Assembly (NCBI RefSeq): GCF_000687875.1
Contig: NZ_JHYG01000006.1
Span: forward strand, 124,001 to 188,000
Origin: Acidocella facilis ATCC 35904
Lineage (GTDB): Bacteria > Pseudomonadota > Alphaproteobacteria > Acetobacterales > Acetobacteraceae
Length of the DNA: 64,000 nucleotides
Direction: 5' to 3'
Shown: positions 17,182 through 27,139 of the stretch, in pieces
Position numbering within the stretch: position 1 is the first letter of the stretch
Layout: the number at the start of each line of letters is the position of its first letter
Translations under genes and position numbers: made by a program
The notes under the pieces: model-generated
Told to the model about the DNA's origin: nothing
What the model saw: the letters and a program-made list of their open reading frames with translations, nothing else
Databases searched by the model: none

Positions 17182-18822
17182 TCATGCGGATACGGAAGAC
17201 GGGGCATCCTGCGTCAGGCAGCCCCGGGCATAAAGCTCGTCACGGACGATCTTCTTGGTGATCTTGCCATAGCCGGATTTCGGCAGCTCATCCCAGAAGA
17301 AAACCTGCTTGGGCATCTTGTAGCGGGCGATCTTGCCGTCCAGAAACGCCATCATCTCGGCTTCGCTGATGCTGGCCCCAGGGCGCGTCACCAGCACCGC
17401 CACGCCGACCTCGCCCCACATCCGGTCCGGCACGCCGACAATCGCCACCTCCGCCACCGCCGGATGAGTGAGCAGCAGCTCCTCCACCTCGCGCGGATAC
17501 ACATTGGAGCCGCCGGAAATATACATGTCCGAGGCGCGGCCGGTGATGAACAGAAACCCCTGCCGGTCGAGATGGCCGAGATCCCCGGTGCGAAACCAGC
17601 CATTGCGGAAAGCTTTCACATTGGCCTCGGGATTATTGTAATAGCCGGCAAACACTGCGAGCCCGCAGACGCAGATTTCTCCGGTCTCGCCCGGCTGCAT
17701 CTCCTTGCCCTGCTCGTCCTGAATGGAAACCTGCATGCCCGTGCGCTCGATGCCGCACGTGCCGATGCGCGCCCCCGCATGATCCTCCGGCTCGTGCAGG
17801 GAAGGCGGCAGCACGGTGATGTTACCGGTCACCTCGCCCAGCCCGAAATACTGCACCAGCACGCGGCCAAGTTTACGTAGGGCGAATTTCTGGTCCTCCC
17901 GGTACATCGGCGCGCCGGCATAGATCACATAGCGCAGCGAGGAATGGTCATGCTCATCCACCGCTTTATGCTCGGTTAGCAGCTTCACGATGGTCGGCAC
18001 CGTGAACATGTTGGTGATCTTCCAGCGTGCCACCAGCTCCCAGACCTCGTCCGGGTCCAGTTTGTCGCTGGCGGGCAGCACGGTTTTCACCGCGCGGGCC
18101 ACCTGCACCAGCTGATGAATCCCCGCCCCGTGCGACAGCGGGGCCACCACCAGCGAGGCATCCTCATGCGTGGTGCCGGGCATCAGATCGCAAAGATGGT
18201 TGGTGATCACAAACCCCATCTGCCCATGCGTCAGTACCCCCGCCTTCGGCCGCCCGGTGGTGCCGGAAGTGAAGAAGAACCAGCACGGATCATCATAGGT
18301 GACATCCGCCAACGCGCAGGTCTGGCCGAGATGTTCAGCCACCAACGCTTCGTAGCTCTCGCCTCCCTCGCCAATGGTGATCAGATGCTTGAGCCCGCCT
18401 ACCGCCTCCTGCACCGCCTGCGCGTGGGCGGGGAAGGCGTCCTGGCAGATCATCACGCTGGCGCCGCTGGCTTCCGCCAGGTAGGCCACCTCCGCCGGGC
18501 TTTGCCGGTAATTGGTCGGCACCCAGACCGCGCCGATGCGAAAACAGGCGAACATGGATTCGAAAAGCTGGTTGCAGTTCCTGGACTGCACCAGAATTCG
18601 GTCGCCTTTCACCACACCGCGCGCGGCCAGCGCCAGCGCCATCCCATCCACCCGCGCCTCCAGCTGCGCCCAGGTCAGATGCTGCGCGCCATGCACGAAG
18701 CCGATTTCATCGCCATGCCGGCGCCCGGCCTGGCGCAGAAAATGCGAGAGATTCATCACCCGCTTGCTGCACGGCGCCACTCCACCGCGCGGCGCCGCCT
18801 CGATGGAGGACATCACATTCAT
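17182..18822 (-). CDS. Acyl-CoA synthetase (AMP-dependent, class I adenylate-forming)
   Basis: A 546-residue ligase. The P-loop-like motif is FTSGTTGRPKAG near residue 190. YFGLGEVTGNITV follows, and WFRTGDLGHLDRQGFL holds the A8 hinge aspartate. The C-terminal domain has PKSGYGKITKKIVR with the catalytic lysine. It activates a carboxylic acid to its CoA thioester. The acid cannot be named. The TRAP importer and thiolase-like gene of the same regulon suggest an imported organic acid. It overlaps the thiolase-like gene by four bases. It is the second gene of an IclR-linked operon. Confidence 0.88.
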   Translation of the reverse strand: MNVMSSIEAAPRGGVAPCSKRVMNLSHFLRQAGRRHGDEIGFVHGAQHLTWAQLEARVDGMALALAARGVVKGDRILVQSRNCNQLFESMFACFRIGAVWVPTNYRQSPAEVAYLAEASGASVMICQDAFPAHAQAVQEAVGGLKHLITIGEGGESYEALVAEHLGQTCALADVTYDDPCWFFFTSGTTGRPKAGVLTHGQMGFVITNHLCDLMPGTTHEDASLVVAPLSHGAGIHQLVQVARAVKTVLPASDKLDPDEVWELVARWKITNMFTVPTIVKLLTEHKAVDEHDHSSLRYVIYAGAPMYREDQKFALRKLGRVLVQYFGLGEVTGNITVLPPSLHEPEDHAGARIGTCGIERTGMQVSIQDEQGKEMQPGETGEICVCGLAVFAGYYNNPEANVKAFRNGWFRTGDLGHLDRQGFLFITGRASDMYISGGSNVYPREVEELLLTHPAVAEVAIVGVPDRMWGEVGVAVLVTRPGASISEAEMMAFLDGKIARYKMPKQVFFWDELPKSGYGKITKKIVRDELYARGCLTQDAPSSVSA

Positions 18823-19988
18823 TTCTGCCGCTCCAGGATGGAAACGTAATTGGCAACAGCCGCACCGCCCATATTGAACACCCCCGCCAGCTCCGCCTTC
18901 GGCAACTGCATCGCCCCCGCCTGGCCGGTGAGCTGCATGGCGCTGATCACATGCATGGAAACGCCTGTGGCGCCGACCGGATGGCCCTTGGCCTTCAACC
19001 CGCCGGAGCGGTTCACCGGCAGCCTACCGCCGGGCTGGGTCAAGCCTTCCTTGATCACGCGCGCGCCTTGCCCATGCGGGGCAAGGCCCATCGCCTCATA
19101 CTCGATCAGCTCGGCAATGGTGAAGCAATCATGCGTCTCCACAAAGGAGAGATCGCTGAGCGCCAGCTTCGCCTCCGCCAGCGCCCGGCTCCAGGCCGCG
19201 GCCCCGCCTTCAAAGCGCGTCGGGTCCCGGCGCGAGAGCGGCAGATAATCATTCACCTGCACGCCCGCACGGAATTTCACCGACTTCGCCATGGCGGCCG
19301 CGGTCTCTGCATCCGCCAGAATCAACGCCGCCGCGCCATCGCTCACCAACGAGCAATCCGTACGCTTCAACGGCCCCGCCACATACGGGTTCTTCTCTGA
19401 TTCCTGGCGGCAGAATTCAAAGCCGAGATCCCTGCGCATCTGCGCGTAGGGATTATCCAGGCCATTCTTGTGGTTCTTCGCCGCGATCATCGCCAACGCG
19501 TCGGACTGGTCGCCGAAGCGCTGAAAATAATTCTCCGCGATGCGCCCGAACACACCGGCGAACCCGCCGGGAATCTCACCCTCTTCCTTGCGGTAGGAGG
19601 CGCCCAACAGCACATCGCCAATCTGCGGGCCGGGTAGGGTGGTCATCTTCTCCACGCCGATCACCAACGCCAACCGCCCGCGCCTGGCGGCGATGAAATC
19701 GCGTGCCGCATAAAGTGCCGCGGAACCCGAGGCGCAGGCATTCTCATAACGCGACGCCGGCTTGAACCGCAGCCCCGGCACGCTCTGCATGCTCAGCGAG
19801 CTAGGAAAATCCTGTTTGGAAAAGCCGTTATTGAACAGACCGACAAACACGCCGTCAATCTCCTGCGCCTCCAGCCCAGCATCCGCGATTGCCGTCGCGG
19901 CCACACGCTCGATCAGGCTTTCAACATCGGGATCGGCCAGCTTTCCGAATTCCGTATGGGCCCAGCCCACAATGCACGAGTCTGACAT
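18819..19988 (-). CDS. Thiolase-family enzyme (acetyl-CoA acetyltransferase/SCP-x-like)
   Basis: A 389-residue protein of the thiolase fold. The nucleophilic cysteine is C85 in YENACASGSAAL. A histidine is in FVETHDCFTIAE and the C-terminal motif is KAKGHPVGATG. The usual second cysteine region CGG is replaced by FNMGGAAVANYVS, as in SCP-x-like and lipid-transfer-type thiolases, so a non-classical or degradative reaction is likely. It sits in an operon with an acyl-CoA synthetase, and thiolytic cleavage of a CoA intermediate is the simplest idea. It is the first gene after the IclR regulator on the same strand. Confidence 0.85.
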   Translation of the reverse strand: MSDSCIVGWAHTEFGKLADPDVESLIERVAATAIADAGLEAQEIDGVFVGLFNNGFSKQDFPSSLSMQSVPGLRFKPASRYENACASGSAALYAARDFIAARRGRLALVIGVEKMTTLPGPQIGDVLLGASYRKEEGEIPGGFAGVFGRIAENYFQRFGDQSDALAMIAAKNHKNGLDNPYAQMRRDLGFEFCRQESEKNPYVAGPLKRTDCSLVSDGAAALILADAETAAAMAKSVKFRAGVQVNDYLPLSRRDPTRFEGGAAAWSRALAEAKLALSDLSFVETHDCFTIAELIEYEAMGLAPHGQGARVIKEGLTQPGGRLPVNRSGGLKAKGHPVGATGVSMHVISAMQLTGQAGAMQLPKAELAGVFNMGGAAVANYVSILERQK

Positions 19989-20012
19989 GGTCTTGTTCGC
20001 TCCTCGGTTTTT

Positions 20013-20861
20013 CTAATTCGCCGTCAACCTGCGGGCCTGCGCGACGATATTGGTCGCCCCCGCCGGGCGTTCCTGCAATTCGGTCAATTTCGCCACCTCC
20101 TGCTGCAGCAGTCGCACCAGGTAGGTGCGCCGATCCGGCTGCAGCCGGTTCTCGATCGCGGCGATGGACAGCGCGCCTTCGCATTGCCCATTGCGCCCCA
20201 TCACCGCCACGCCGACCGCCCAGCTGCCGGCATAAAGCTGGCCAGGATTGAACGCATGCCCCTCAATGCGCGCCTCCTCCACGCGTTGGCGCAGCAGCGA
20301 GGGCGGAAAGCCCGGATAGCGCGCCTGCAACTCCTCGCTATTGCGCTCGATCAGCTCCTCGGCTTCATCGCAGGGCAGGGCGGCGAGAATGGCCAGGCTC
20401 CCGGCGCCTACGCCAAGCGGATGCCGGTCCCCCGCCTGCAACACGTAAGAGCGGATGGGAAAGCTCCCCTCTTCGCGATGCAGGCACACGCCATGCAGAT
20501 CCCGCCGTATTGTCAGGAAGGCGGTATCTTCCGATGCAGCCGCCAGCCGTGCCAGGCTGGGCAGCGCCGCGCGGCGAAACCCATAGCGATCACCGGCAAG
20601 TGTTCCAATCACGTAGGCTTCCGGCCCGAGATGATAAAGCCGGCTCGCCACATCCTGGGCGAGAAACCCTTCCTGCTCCAGCGCCTGCAGCAAACGATGC
20701 GCCGTTGGCTTGGTCAGGCCCGATCGCTCGACCACGTCCGCCAACCGAATCCCCCGCCCGGAATGGCTCGCCACCAGCCGCAGTACAGCCAGCGCGCGCT
20801 GCAGACTCTGCGTGCCGCCCCCCTCCTGCCGCGCGGGTCCAGCCTCCTTGGCGCGCCTCAT
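20013..20861 (-). CDS. IclR-family transcriptional regulator
   Basis: A 282-residue regulator. The winged HTH is at about residues 17-75, with LADVVERSGLTKPTAHRLLQAL as recognition region. A C-terminal IclR effector domain (about 95-260) contains ELIERNSEELQARYPGFPPS and GHAFNPGQLYAGSWAVGVAV. The ATG at 20861 was preferred over a TTG at 20867. It lies 24 bases ahead of the thiolase-like gene on the same strand and is divergent from the TRAP operon at 21117. It is well placed to control both. Two related near-palindromes sit in the divergent region. Confidence 0.9.
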   Translation of the reverse strand: MRRAKEAGPARQEGGGTQSLQRALAVLRLVASHSGRGIRLADVVERSGLTKPTAHRLLQALEQEGFLAQDVASRLYHLGPEAYVIGTLAGDRYGFRRAALPSLARLAAASEDTAFLTIRRDLHGVCLHREEGSFPIRSYVLQAGDRHPLGVGAGSLAILAALPCDEAEELIERNSEELQARYPGFPPSLLRQRVEEARIEGHAFNPGQLYAGSWAVGVAVMGRNGQCEGALSIAAIENRLQPDRRTYLVRLLQQEVAKLTELQERPAGATNIVAQARRLTAN

Positions 20862-20897
20862 CGGCAATGCCGCGTCTGATTGAGTTGTAAAATCAAA

Positions 20898-20910
20898 TCC
20901 ATATTGTGGA
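20898..20910. promoter_or_regulatory. Candidate IclR operator 1, TCCATATTGTGGA
   Basis: A near-palindrome 37 bases upstream of the iclR start. On the opposite strand, the site at 21000-21012 reads TTCATATTGTGAA and matches it at 11 of 13 positions. Both are followed on the plus strand by CCTTT. One lies near each divergent gene, which fits coordinate control. Confidence 0.5.
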
Positions 20911-20999
20911 CCTTTCCCTGAATCTGATTTTAGATATTTGCTTTTATAATGTCTATGTCTTATGTTTCCGGCAAATAATACACACGGGAGATTTTAAGT

Positions 21000-21012
21000 T
21001 TCACAATATGAA
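21000..21012. promoter_or_regulatory. Candidate IclR operator 2, TTCACAATATGAA
   Basis: The partner of the site at 20898-20910, lying 104 bases upstream of the TRAP binding-protein gene. Outer arms TTCA/TGAA are perfect and the centre is shared with site 1. The rest of the gap 20862-21116 is AT-rich promoter sequence with no gene seen. Confidence 0.5.
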
Positions 21013-21116
21013 CCTTTGAGCGAAAATGTCTCGGCGCCAGGGTTGGTTGGCGCATTAAATTTCGTCATGGTGATCTGACGACACGATCTTTCAAAAAATA
21101 AATGGAGGAAATGAGA

Positions 21117-22127
21117 ATGATAAAATTGTCGCGCCGCGCCGCTGTTGCCGGTGCCGCCGCTCTGCCGCTGGTCTCGGTGATGTCGCGCCCGGCGCGCGCC
21201 GCGGATTTTTCCTATAAGCTGGCCACCAATCTGCCGCCGACCCATCCGCTGAATGTGCGAATTAGCGAAGCCCTGGCGAATATCAAGCAACAGACCGCCG
21301 GCAAGCTGGACATCACTCTGTTTCCCAACAGCACGCTGGGCACTGATCCGGTGATGCTCTCCGAGGTGCGCTCCGGCGCCATCCAGTTTTTCACCCTGTC
21401 GCCACTGATCCTGTCCACGCTGGTGCCCGCTTCCGCCATCAACGGCGTAGGTTTTGCCTTCAAGGACGAGAAAACCGCCTTCGCCGCGATGGATGGCAAG
21501 CTGGGCGAGTATGTGCGCGGTGAAATTTCCAAGCGCGGCCTGATCGCCTTCGAAAATATTTTCGATAACGGCTTCCGCCAGATCACCACCAGCAACCGCC
21601 CCATCAACACCCCTGCGGATCTGAAATCGCTGCGCATTCGTGTTCCGCCCGCCGCCCTCTGGACCTCGATGTTCAAGGATTTCGACGCCGCGCCGACGAC
21701 GATCAGCTTCAACGAGGTCTATACCTCGCTGCAGACCAAGATTGTCGATGCGCAGGAAAACCCGCTCGCCATCATCAATTCCGCGAAGCTTTATGAGGTG
21801 CAAAAATATTGCTCCCTCACCAATCATATGTGGGACGGTTTCTGGCTGCTCGCCAACCCGGCGGCCTTCAACAAGCTGCCGGCGGATTTCCAGGCGATCG
21901 TGCGCAAGGAGCTCAACGCGGCGGCCCTGCGCCAGCGTGTGGATGTGGCGGCGCTGAATTCCAGCCTGCAGAGCAGCCTCGCCAAGCAAGGGCTGGTCTT
22001 CAACAATACCGACCCCGCCGCCTTCCGTGACGCGCTCGCGCAGGCCGGTTTCTATAAATACTGGAAAGGCCAGTTCGGCGCTCAGCCCTGGTCGCTGCTG
22101 GAAAGCTACACCGGACCGTTGGGATGA
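21117..22127 (+). CDS. TRAP transporter solute-binding protein (DctP family), second system
   Basis: A 336-residue periplasmic binding protein with a twin-arginine-like signal (LSRRAAVAGAAALPLVS) cleaved near ARAAD. Mature features match the DctP paralogue at 4445: FPNSTLGTD, LRIRVPPAALW with the ligand arginine, and VDAQENPLAIINSAKLYEVQ. The ATG at 21117 is chosen because GGAGG (21104-21108) lies eight bases ahead. The ATG codons at 21102 and 21111 overlap or crowd that site. The ATGA overlap with the permease gene indicates coupling. The ligand is probably the acid that the divergent acyl-CoA synthetase activates. Confidence 0.92.
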   Translation: MIKLSRRAAVAGAAALPLVSVMSRPARAADFSYKLATNLPPTHPLNVRISEALANIKQQTAGKLDITLFPNSTLGTDPVMLSEVRSGAIQFFTLSPLILSTLVPASAINGVGFAFKDEKTAFAAMDGKLGEYVRGEISKRGLIAFENIFDNGFRQITTSNRPINTPADLKSLRIRVPPAALWTSMFKDFDAAPTTISFNEVYTSLQTKIVDAQENPLAIINSAKLYEVQKYCSLTNHMWDGFWLLANPAAFNKLPADFQAIVRKELNAAALRQRVDVAALNSSLQSSLAKQGLVFNNTDPAAFRDALAQAGFYKYWKGQFGAQPWSLLESYTGPLG

Positions 22128-24001
22128 GCGGCCTGTCGCATATGCAGGCGCGCGCGCTGGAAGAAAGTGGGCATTCCGTCTGGAAGATGGCGGAACGCTG
22201 GCTGCGGGTGGCGGTGGAAATTCCCGCCGCCATCCTCGCCCTGGTCGAGATTCTCATTCTCTCGGCCAGCGTCTTTTATCGCTTCGTGCTCGACAGCCCG
22301 CTGGTCTGGGCCGATGAGCTGGCGGGCATTTTGTTTCTCTGGCTGGCGATGCTGGGCGCGGTCATCGCGTTGCAGCGCGGCCAGCATATGCGCATGACCG
22401 CGATCGTCAATCGCGCCCCGCCCCGCGTCGCCGCCTTCCTCGAAGGCTTCGCGCTGGCGGCCACGTCCTTGTTCCTGTTGCTGATGATCCCGCCCTCCTG
22501 GAGCTACGCCAACAACCAGGCGCCGATCCTCTCGCCGGCACTCGGCCTGTCGGACATGATCCGCACCAGCGCCATCCCTGTCGCCGCGATTTTGATGCTG
22601 CTGCAGGCGGTCATCCGCCTGGGGCGCGGTAGCCTACGCGCGTTGGGGCTGGCGGTGGTGCTGTTAGGCGCCATCGCCGCCTTGCTCTGGGCCGGGCAGT
22701 CATTGATCATCGGCATCGGCAACTGGAATCTTGTCTCGTTTTTCGTTGGCTTGCTCGGGCTTGGCGTGCTGGCGGGCGTGCCGGTCGGCTTCTCCTTCGG
22801 CATGGCGACGATCAGTTTCCTGCTCACCACCAACGCCGCCCCGCCCAGTGTCATGCTCAGCGCCATGGATCAGGGCATGAGTTCGCTCATCCTGCTCGCG
22901 GTGCCTTTGTTCGTCTTCCTGGGCGGACTTTTGGAAATGTCCGGAATGGCGCGGGCGATGATCGCCTTCCTCACCGCCATTCTCGGCTCCGTCCGCGGCG
23001 GGCTGAGCTATGTTCTGCTCGGCGCCATCTATCTCGTCTCCGGCATTTCCGGCGCCAAGGCGGCGGACATGGCGGCGGTGGCGCCGGTCTTGTTTCCGGA
23101 GATGAAAAAGCGCGGCATGAATGAGGGCGAGATGGTCTCAGTTCTGGCCAGCGCGGCGGCGATGAGCGAGACCGTGCCGCCCTCCATCGTTCTCATCGCC
23201 ATAGGTTCCGCCACGGGCGTTTCCATCGCGGCCTTGTTCGCCGGCGGCCTCATCCCGGCACTCGTGCTGGCTCTGGCGCTCGGCGTCATCGCCTGGTGGC
23301 GCTCAGGCGGCGACAAGCCGGAGATGGCCGAAAAAATCCCCAACAAGGAAAAGCTCCGCCGCTTCTGGGTGGCGCTGCCGGCACTCGCTCTGCCCTTCGT
23401 CATCCGTTTCGCGGTGGTGGATGGTGTTGCCACGGCAACGGAGGTTTCCACCATCGGCATCGCCTACGCGGTGCTGGTCGGGATCTTCGTCTATCGCAGT
23501 TTCGATTGGCGGCGTATCTATCCGCTGCTGATCGAAACCGCCTCGCTCAGCGGCGCCATCCTGTTCATCATCGGCGCCGCCAGCGCGATGGGCTGGGCGC
23601 TGACGCAATCGGGTTTTTCGCAGAGTTTGACAGTGGCGATGCAGGCCGTGCCGGGTGGGCGCGTTGGCTTCATGGTCGTCTCCATCCTCGCCTTCCTGGT
23701 GCTGGGCAGCGTGCTGGAGGGGATTCCCGCCGTGGTGCTGTTCGGGCCGCTGCTGTTTCCCGTCGCGCAATCCATCGGCGTGAACGAGGTGCATTACGCC
23801 ATCACCATCGTGCTGGCGATGGGGCTGGGGCTGTTCTCCCCGCCCTTCGGCGTGGGCTATTATGCCGCCTGCGCCATCGGAAAAATCAATCCTGATGCCG
23901 GGCTGCGGCGCATCTGGCCCTATATGGGCGCGCTGCTCGTCGGCATCGTCATCGTCGCCATGGTGCCATGGCTGACCACCTGTCTCATCGGAGCAAATTG
24001 A
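22124..24001 (+). CDS. TRAP transporter fused DctQ-DctM permease, second system
   Basis: A 625-residue fused permease with the same layout as the one at 5473. The DctQ part covers about residues 25-185 (WADELAGILFLWLAMLGA). The DctM part covers about 195-625 (SGISGAKAADMAAVAP, SETVPPSIVLIAIGS). Long identical stretches near the C-terminus (GSVLEGIPA, VLFGPLLFPVA, NEVHYAI/SEVHYAM) show recent common ancestry with the first system. It overlaps the binding-protein gene by four bases and is followed two bases later by an SDR gene in the same operon. Confidence 0.93.
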   Translation: MSGLSHMQARALEESGHSVWKMAERWLRVAVEIPAAILALVEILILSASVFYRFVLDSPLVWADELAGILFLWLAMLGAVIALQRGQHMRMTAIVNRAPPRVAAFLEGFALAATSLFLLLMIPPSWSYANNQAPILSPALGLSDMIRTSAIPVAAILMLLQAVIRLGRGSLRALGLAVVLLGAIAALLWAGQSLIIGIGNWNLVSFFVGLLGLGVLAGVPVGFSFGMATISFLLTTNAAPPSVMLSAMDQGMSSLILLAVPLFVFLGGLLEMSGMARAMIAFLTAILGSVRGGLSYVLLGAIYLVSGISGAKAADMAAVAPVLFPEMKKRGMNEGEMVSVLASAAAMSETVPPSIVLIAIGSATGVSIAALFAGGLIPALVLALALGVIAWWRSGGDKPEMAEKIPNKEKLRRFWVALPALALPFVIRFAVVDGVATATEVSTIGIAYAVLVGIFVYRSFDWRRIYPLLIETASLSGAILFIIGAASAMGWALTQSGFSQSLTVAMQAVPGGRVGFMVVSILAFLVLGSVLEGIPAVVLFGPLLFPVAQSIGVNEVHYAITIVLAMGLGLFSPPFGVGYYAACAIGKINPDAGLRRIWPYMGALLVGIVIVAMVPWLTTCLIGAN

Positions 24002-24003
24002 AT

Positions 24004-24750
24004 ATGGCTGGAATGTTGCAAGGAAAAATCGCGCTGGTCACTGGCGGGCTCTCGGGCATCGGCCTTGCCATCGCCGAGCGTTTCGTGCGCGAAGGCGCGC
24101 AGGTCATCGCCGCTGATCTCAGCACGGAGGCCACCGCCCTCGATGACTCGAACATGGCGCCGCTGCAGATGAATGTCGCGGATGAGGCCAGCACGCAAAG
24201 CGGCATCGACAAGATCATCGCCAAATATGGCCGGCTGGATTGCGTGGTGAACTCCGCCGGCATTGGCAATGACATTCCCTTCCTCGACACCCCGCTGGAG
24301 CTGTTTGACAAGATCATCGCGGTCAATCTGCGCGGCACCTTCATCGTCGGCCAGGCGGCGGCGCGGGCGATGGTGAAAACCGGCGGTGGCGCCATCTGCA
24401 ACATTGCCAGCGTCTCGGGCATGACCGGCAATGTCGGCCGCTCCGCCTACGGCGCCTCGAAAGGCGGCGTGGTGGTGTTGAGCAAGGTGATGGCGGTGGA
24501 TCTGGCGGCGCAGAATGTGCGCGTCAACGTGCTCTCCCCCGGCCCGGTGGAAACCCCGCTGGTGGCCAAGATGCATAATGATTTCATCCGCAAGCGCTGG
24601 ATCGAGCGCACCCCGATGGCGCGCTATGCCAGCCCGGAGGAAATGACCGGCGGCGCGGTGTTCCTGTGCTCGGATGATGCCGGCTACGTCACCGGCCATG
24701 TGCTTGCCATCGATGGCGGCATGATGGGCTCCGGCCTCACCGCCGCCTGA
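24004..24750 (+). CDS. SDR-family oxidoreductase (FabG-like)
   Basis: A 248-residue classical SDR. The cofactor motif is TGGLSGIG near residue 12, NSAG is near 86, the catalytic Ser/Tyr/Lys are in ASVSGMTG and YGASKGG, and the C-terminus is AIDGGMMGSG. The ATG at 24004 starts two bases after the permease stop. An in-frame ATG at 23968 would overlap the permease heavily. It is probably a step in oxidising the imported substrate before or after CoA activation. The substrate is unknown. The gene runs into a half copy of the composite hairpin repeat. Confidence 0.87.
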   Translation: MAGMLQGKIALVTGGLSGIGLAIAERFVREGAQVIAADLSTEATALDDSNMAPLQMNVADEASTQSGIDKIIAKYGRLDCVVNSAGIGNDIPFLDTPLELFDKIIAVNLRGTFIVGQAAARAMVKTGGGAICNIASVSGMTGNVGRSAYGASKGGVVVLSKVMAVDLAAQNVRVNVLSPGPVETPLVAKMHNDFIRKRWIERTPMARYASPEEMTGGAVFLCSDDAGYVTGHVLAIDGGMMGSGLTAA

Positions 24751-24752
24751 AT

Positions 24753-24799
24753 CGCAAAAATTTTTCGGGGTGTGGGGACTTTTTTCAAAAAGCCCCCAC
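24753..24799. repeat. Composite hairpin repeat, half copy between convergent genes
   Basis: Outer arm CGCAAAAATTTTTCGGGG is followed by hairpin GTGGGGACTTTTTT/AAAAAGCCCCCAC with one mismatch in the stem. It lies between the stops of the SDR gene and the convergent alcohol dehydrogenase gene. Confidence 0.75.
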
Positions 24800-24807
24800 A
24801 AAACCCG

Positions 24808-26221
<1,414 letters not shown>

Positions 26222-26237
26222 GGCGCGCTACCCTAAT

Positions 26238-26254
26238 ATACTCCGGGTGAGTAT
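26238..26254. promoter_or_regulatory. Candidate FrmR operator, ATACTC-CGGGT-GAGTAT
   Basis: Perfect 6-bp inverted arms flank a G-rich 5-base centre, the general form of CsoR/RcnR/FrmR sites. It lies directly upstream of frmR and just beyond the end of the lactonase gene. Confidence 0.5.
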
Positions 26255-26263
26255 GTCGAGGGG

Positions 26264-27139
26264 TCAGCCGCCGAAGCGCCCCACGGGCACGCCGGCCACC
26301 TCCGCCTGGGCCTGGAACAGCCCGCCCGCGCCCGGAGCCGCCGCCAGCTGCGCCTCGGACAATCCGTGGCGCAGCGAGGTGAGGAACAAGGTTTTCATAT
26401 CCGGCCCGCCGAAGCAGGGCATGGTGGGGGCGGGGACGGGGGCGGCCAGGCTCTGCACCAGCCCCCCTTCACGCGTCAGCACATTCAGCCGCCCGGCCGA
26501 AACCCCGGCGCTCCAATAATGCCCCTGCACATCCATCGCCGCGCCATCGGGCCGGCCGGTCTCGTCTTCGAACTCCCGCAGCCGGACGCCATTGCGCAGC
26601 GTGCCCGTCGCCGGATCGAAATCATAAACATCCAGCCTGCGGGCACGGGAATCGGAATGGAACAGCACTCGCCCATCCGCGGACCAGGCCAGCCCGTTGG
26701 AGGTGACGAGCCCTTCCACCCGGCATTCCACCCGCCCCTCCGGCGTGACGCGATACAGGGCGCCGATCGGCTCCTTCGCCGGCGTGTCATCCATGGTGCC
26801 GACCCAGAAGGCGCCATCCGGGCCGATCTTGCCGTCATTGGCGCGGGTGCGCGGGTCCGGCGGCAGCCGCGCCAGCACGCTTTGCGCGCCGTTATCGCGC
26901 TCCAGCAGAATGATGTCGTGCCGGCAGGCCACCACCAGCGCCTCGCCTTGCGCCAGGCCGAAGCTGCCCACCGGTCCCGGCAATTGCCAAACCCGCCGCG
27001 CCCCGCTGCCCAGCGTCAGCTCATGGATCAACCCTTCCGGAATGTCGCACCAGAGCAGCGCCTGGCGCCGCGCATCCCAGACCGGGCTTTCCGTGAGCAT
27101 GCCTTGTGTGCCGGGCAGGGGGGCGAAGCGTGAAATCAA
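26264..27139 (-). CDS. SMP-30/gluconolactonase-family lactonase (putative 6-deoxy-6-sulfogluconolactonase)
   Basis: A 291-residue six-bladed beta-propeller lactonase of the SMP-30 family. The likely metal ligands are Glu in LTESPVWD near residue 17, Asn in TRANDGKIGPDG near 101, Asn in VTSNGLAWS near 147, and Asp in GRPDGAAMD near 197. The ATG overlaps the porin stop by four bases, so it belongs to the porin operon, whose promoter holds the LacI-type palindrome. In the sulfo-Entner-Doudoroff pathway a lactonase of this family hydrolyses 6-deoxy-6-sulfogluconolactone. That role is inferred from the operon. A second SMP-30 gene at 59479 belongs to another cluster. Confidence 0.8.
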   Translation of the reverse strand: MISRFAPLPGTQGMLTESPVWDARRQALLWCDIPEGLIHELTLGSGARRVWQLPGPVGSFGLAQGEALVVACRHDIILLERDNGAQSVLARLPPDPRTRANDGKIGPDGAFWVGTMDDTPAKEPIGALYRVTPEGRVECRVEGLVTSNGLAWSADGRVLFHSDSRARRLDVYDFDPATGTLRNGVRLREFEDETGRPDGAAMDVQGHYWSAGVSAGRLNVLTREGGLVQSLAAPVPAPTMPCFGGPDMKTLFLTSLRHGLSEAQLAAAPGAGGLFQAQAEVAGVPVGRFGG

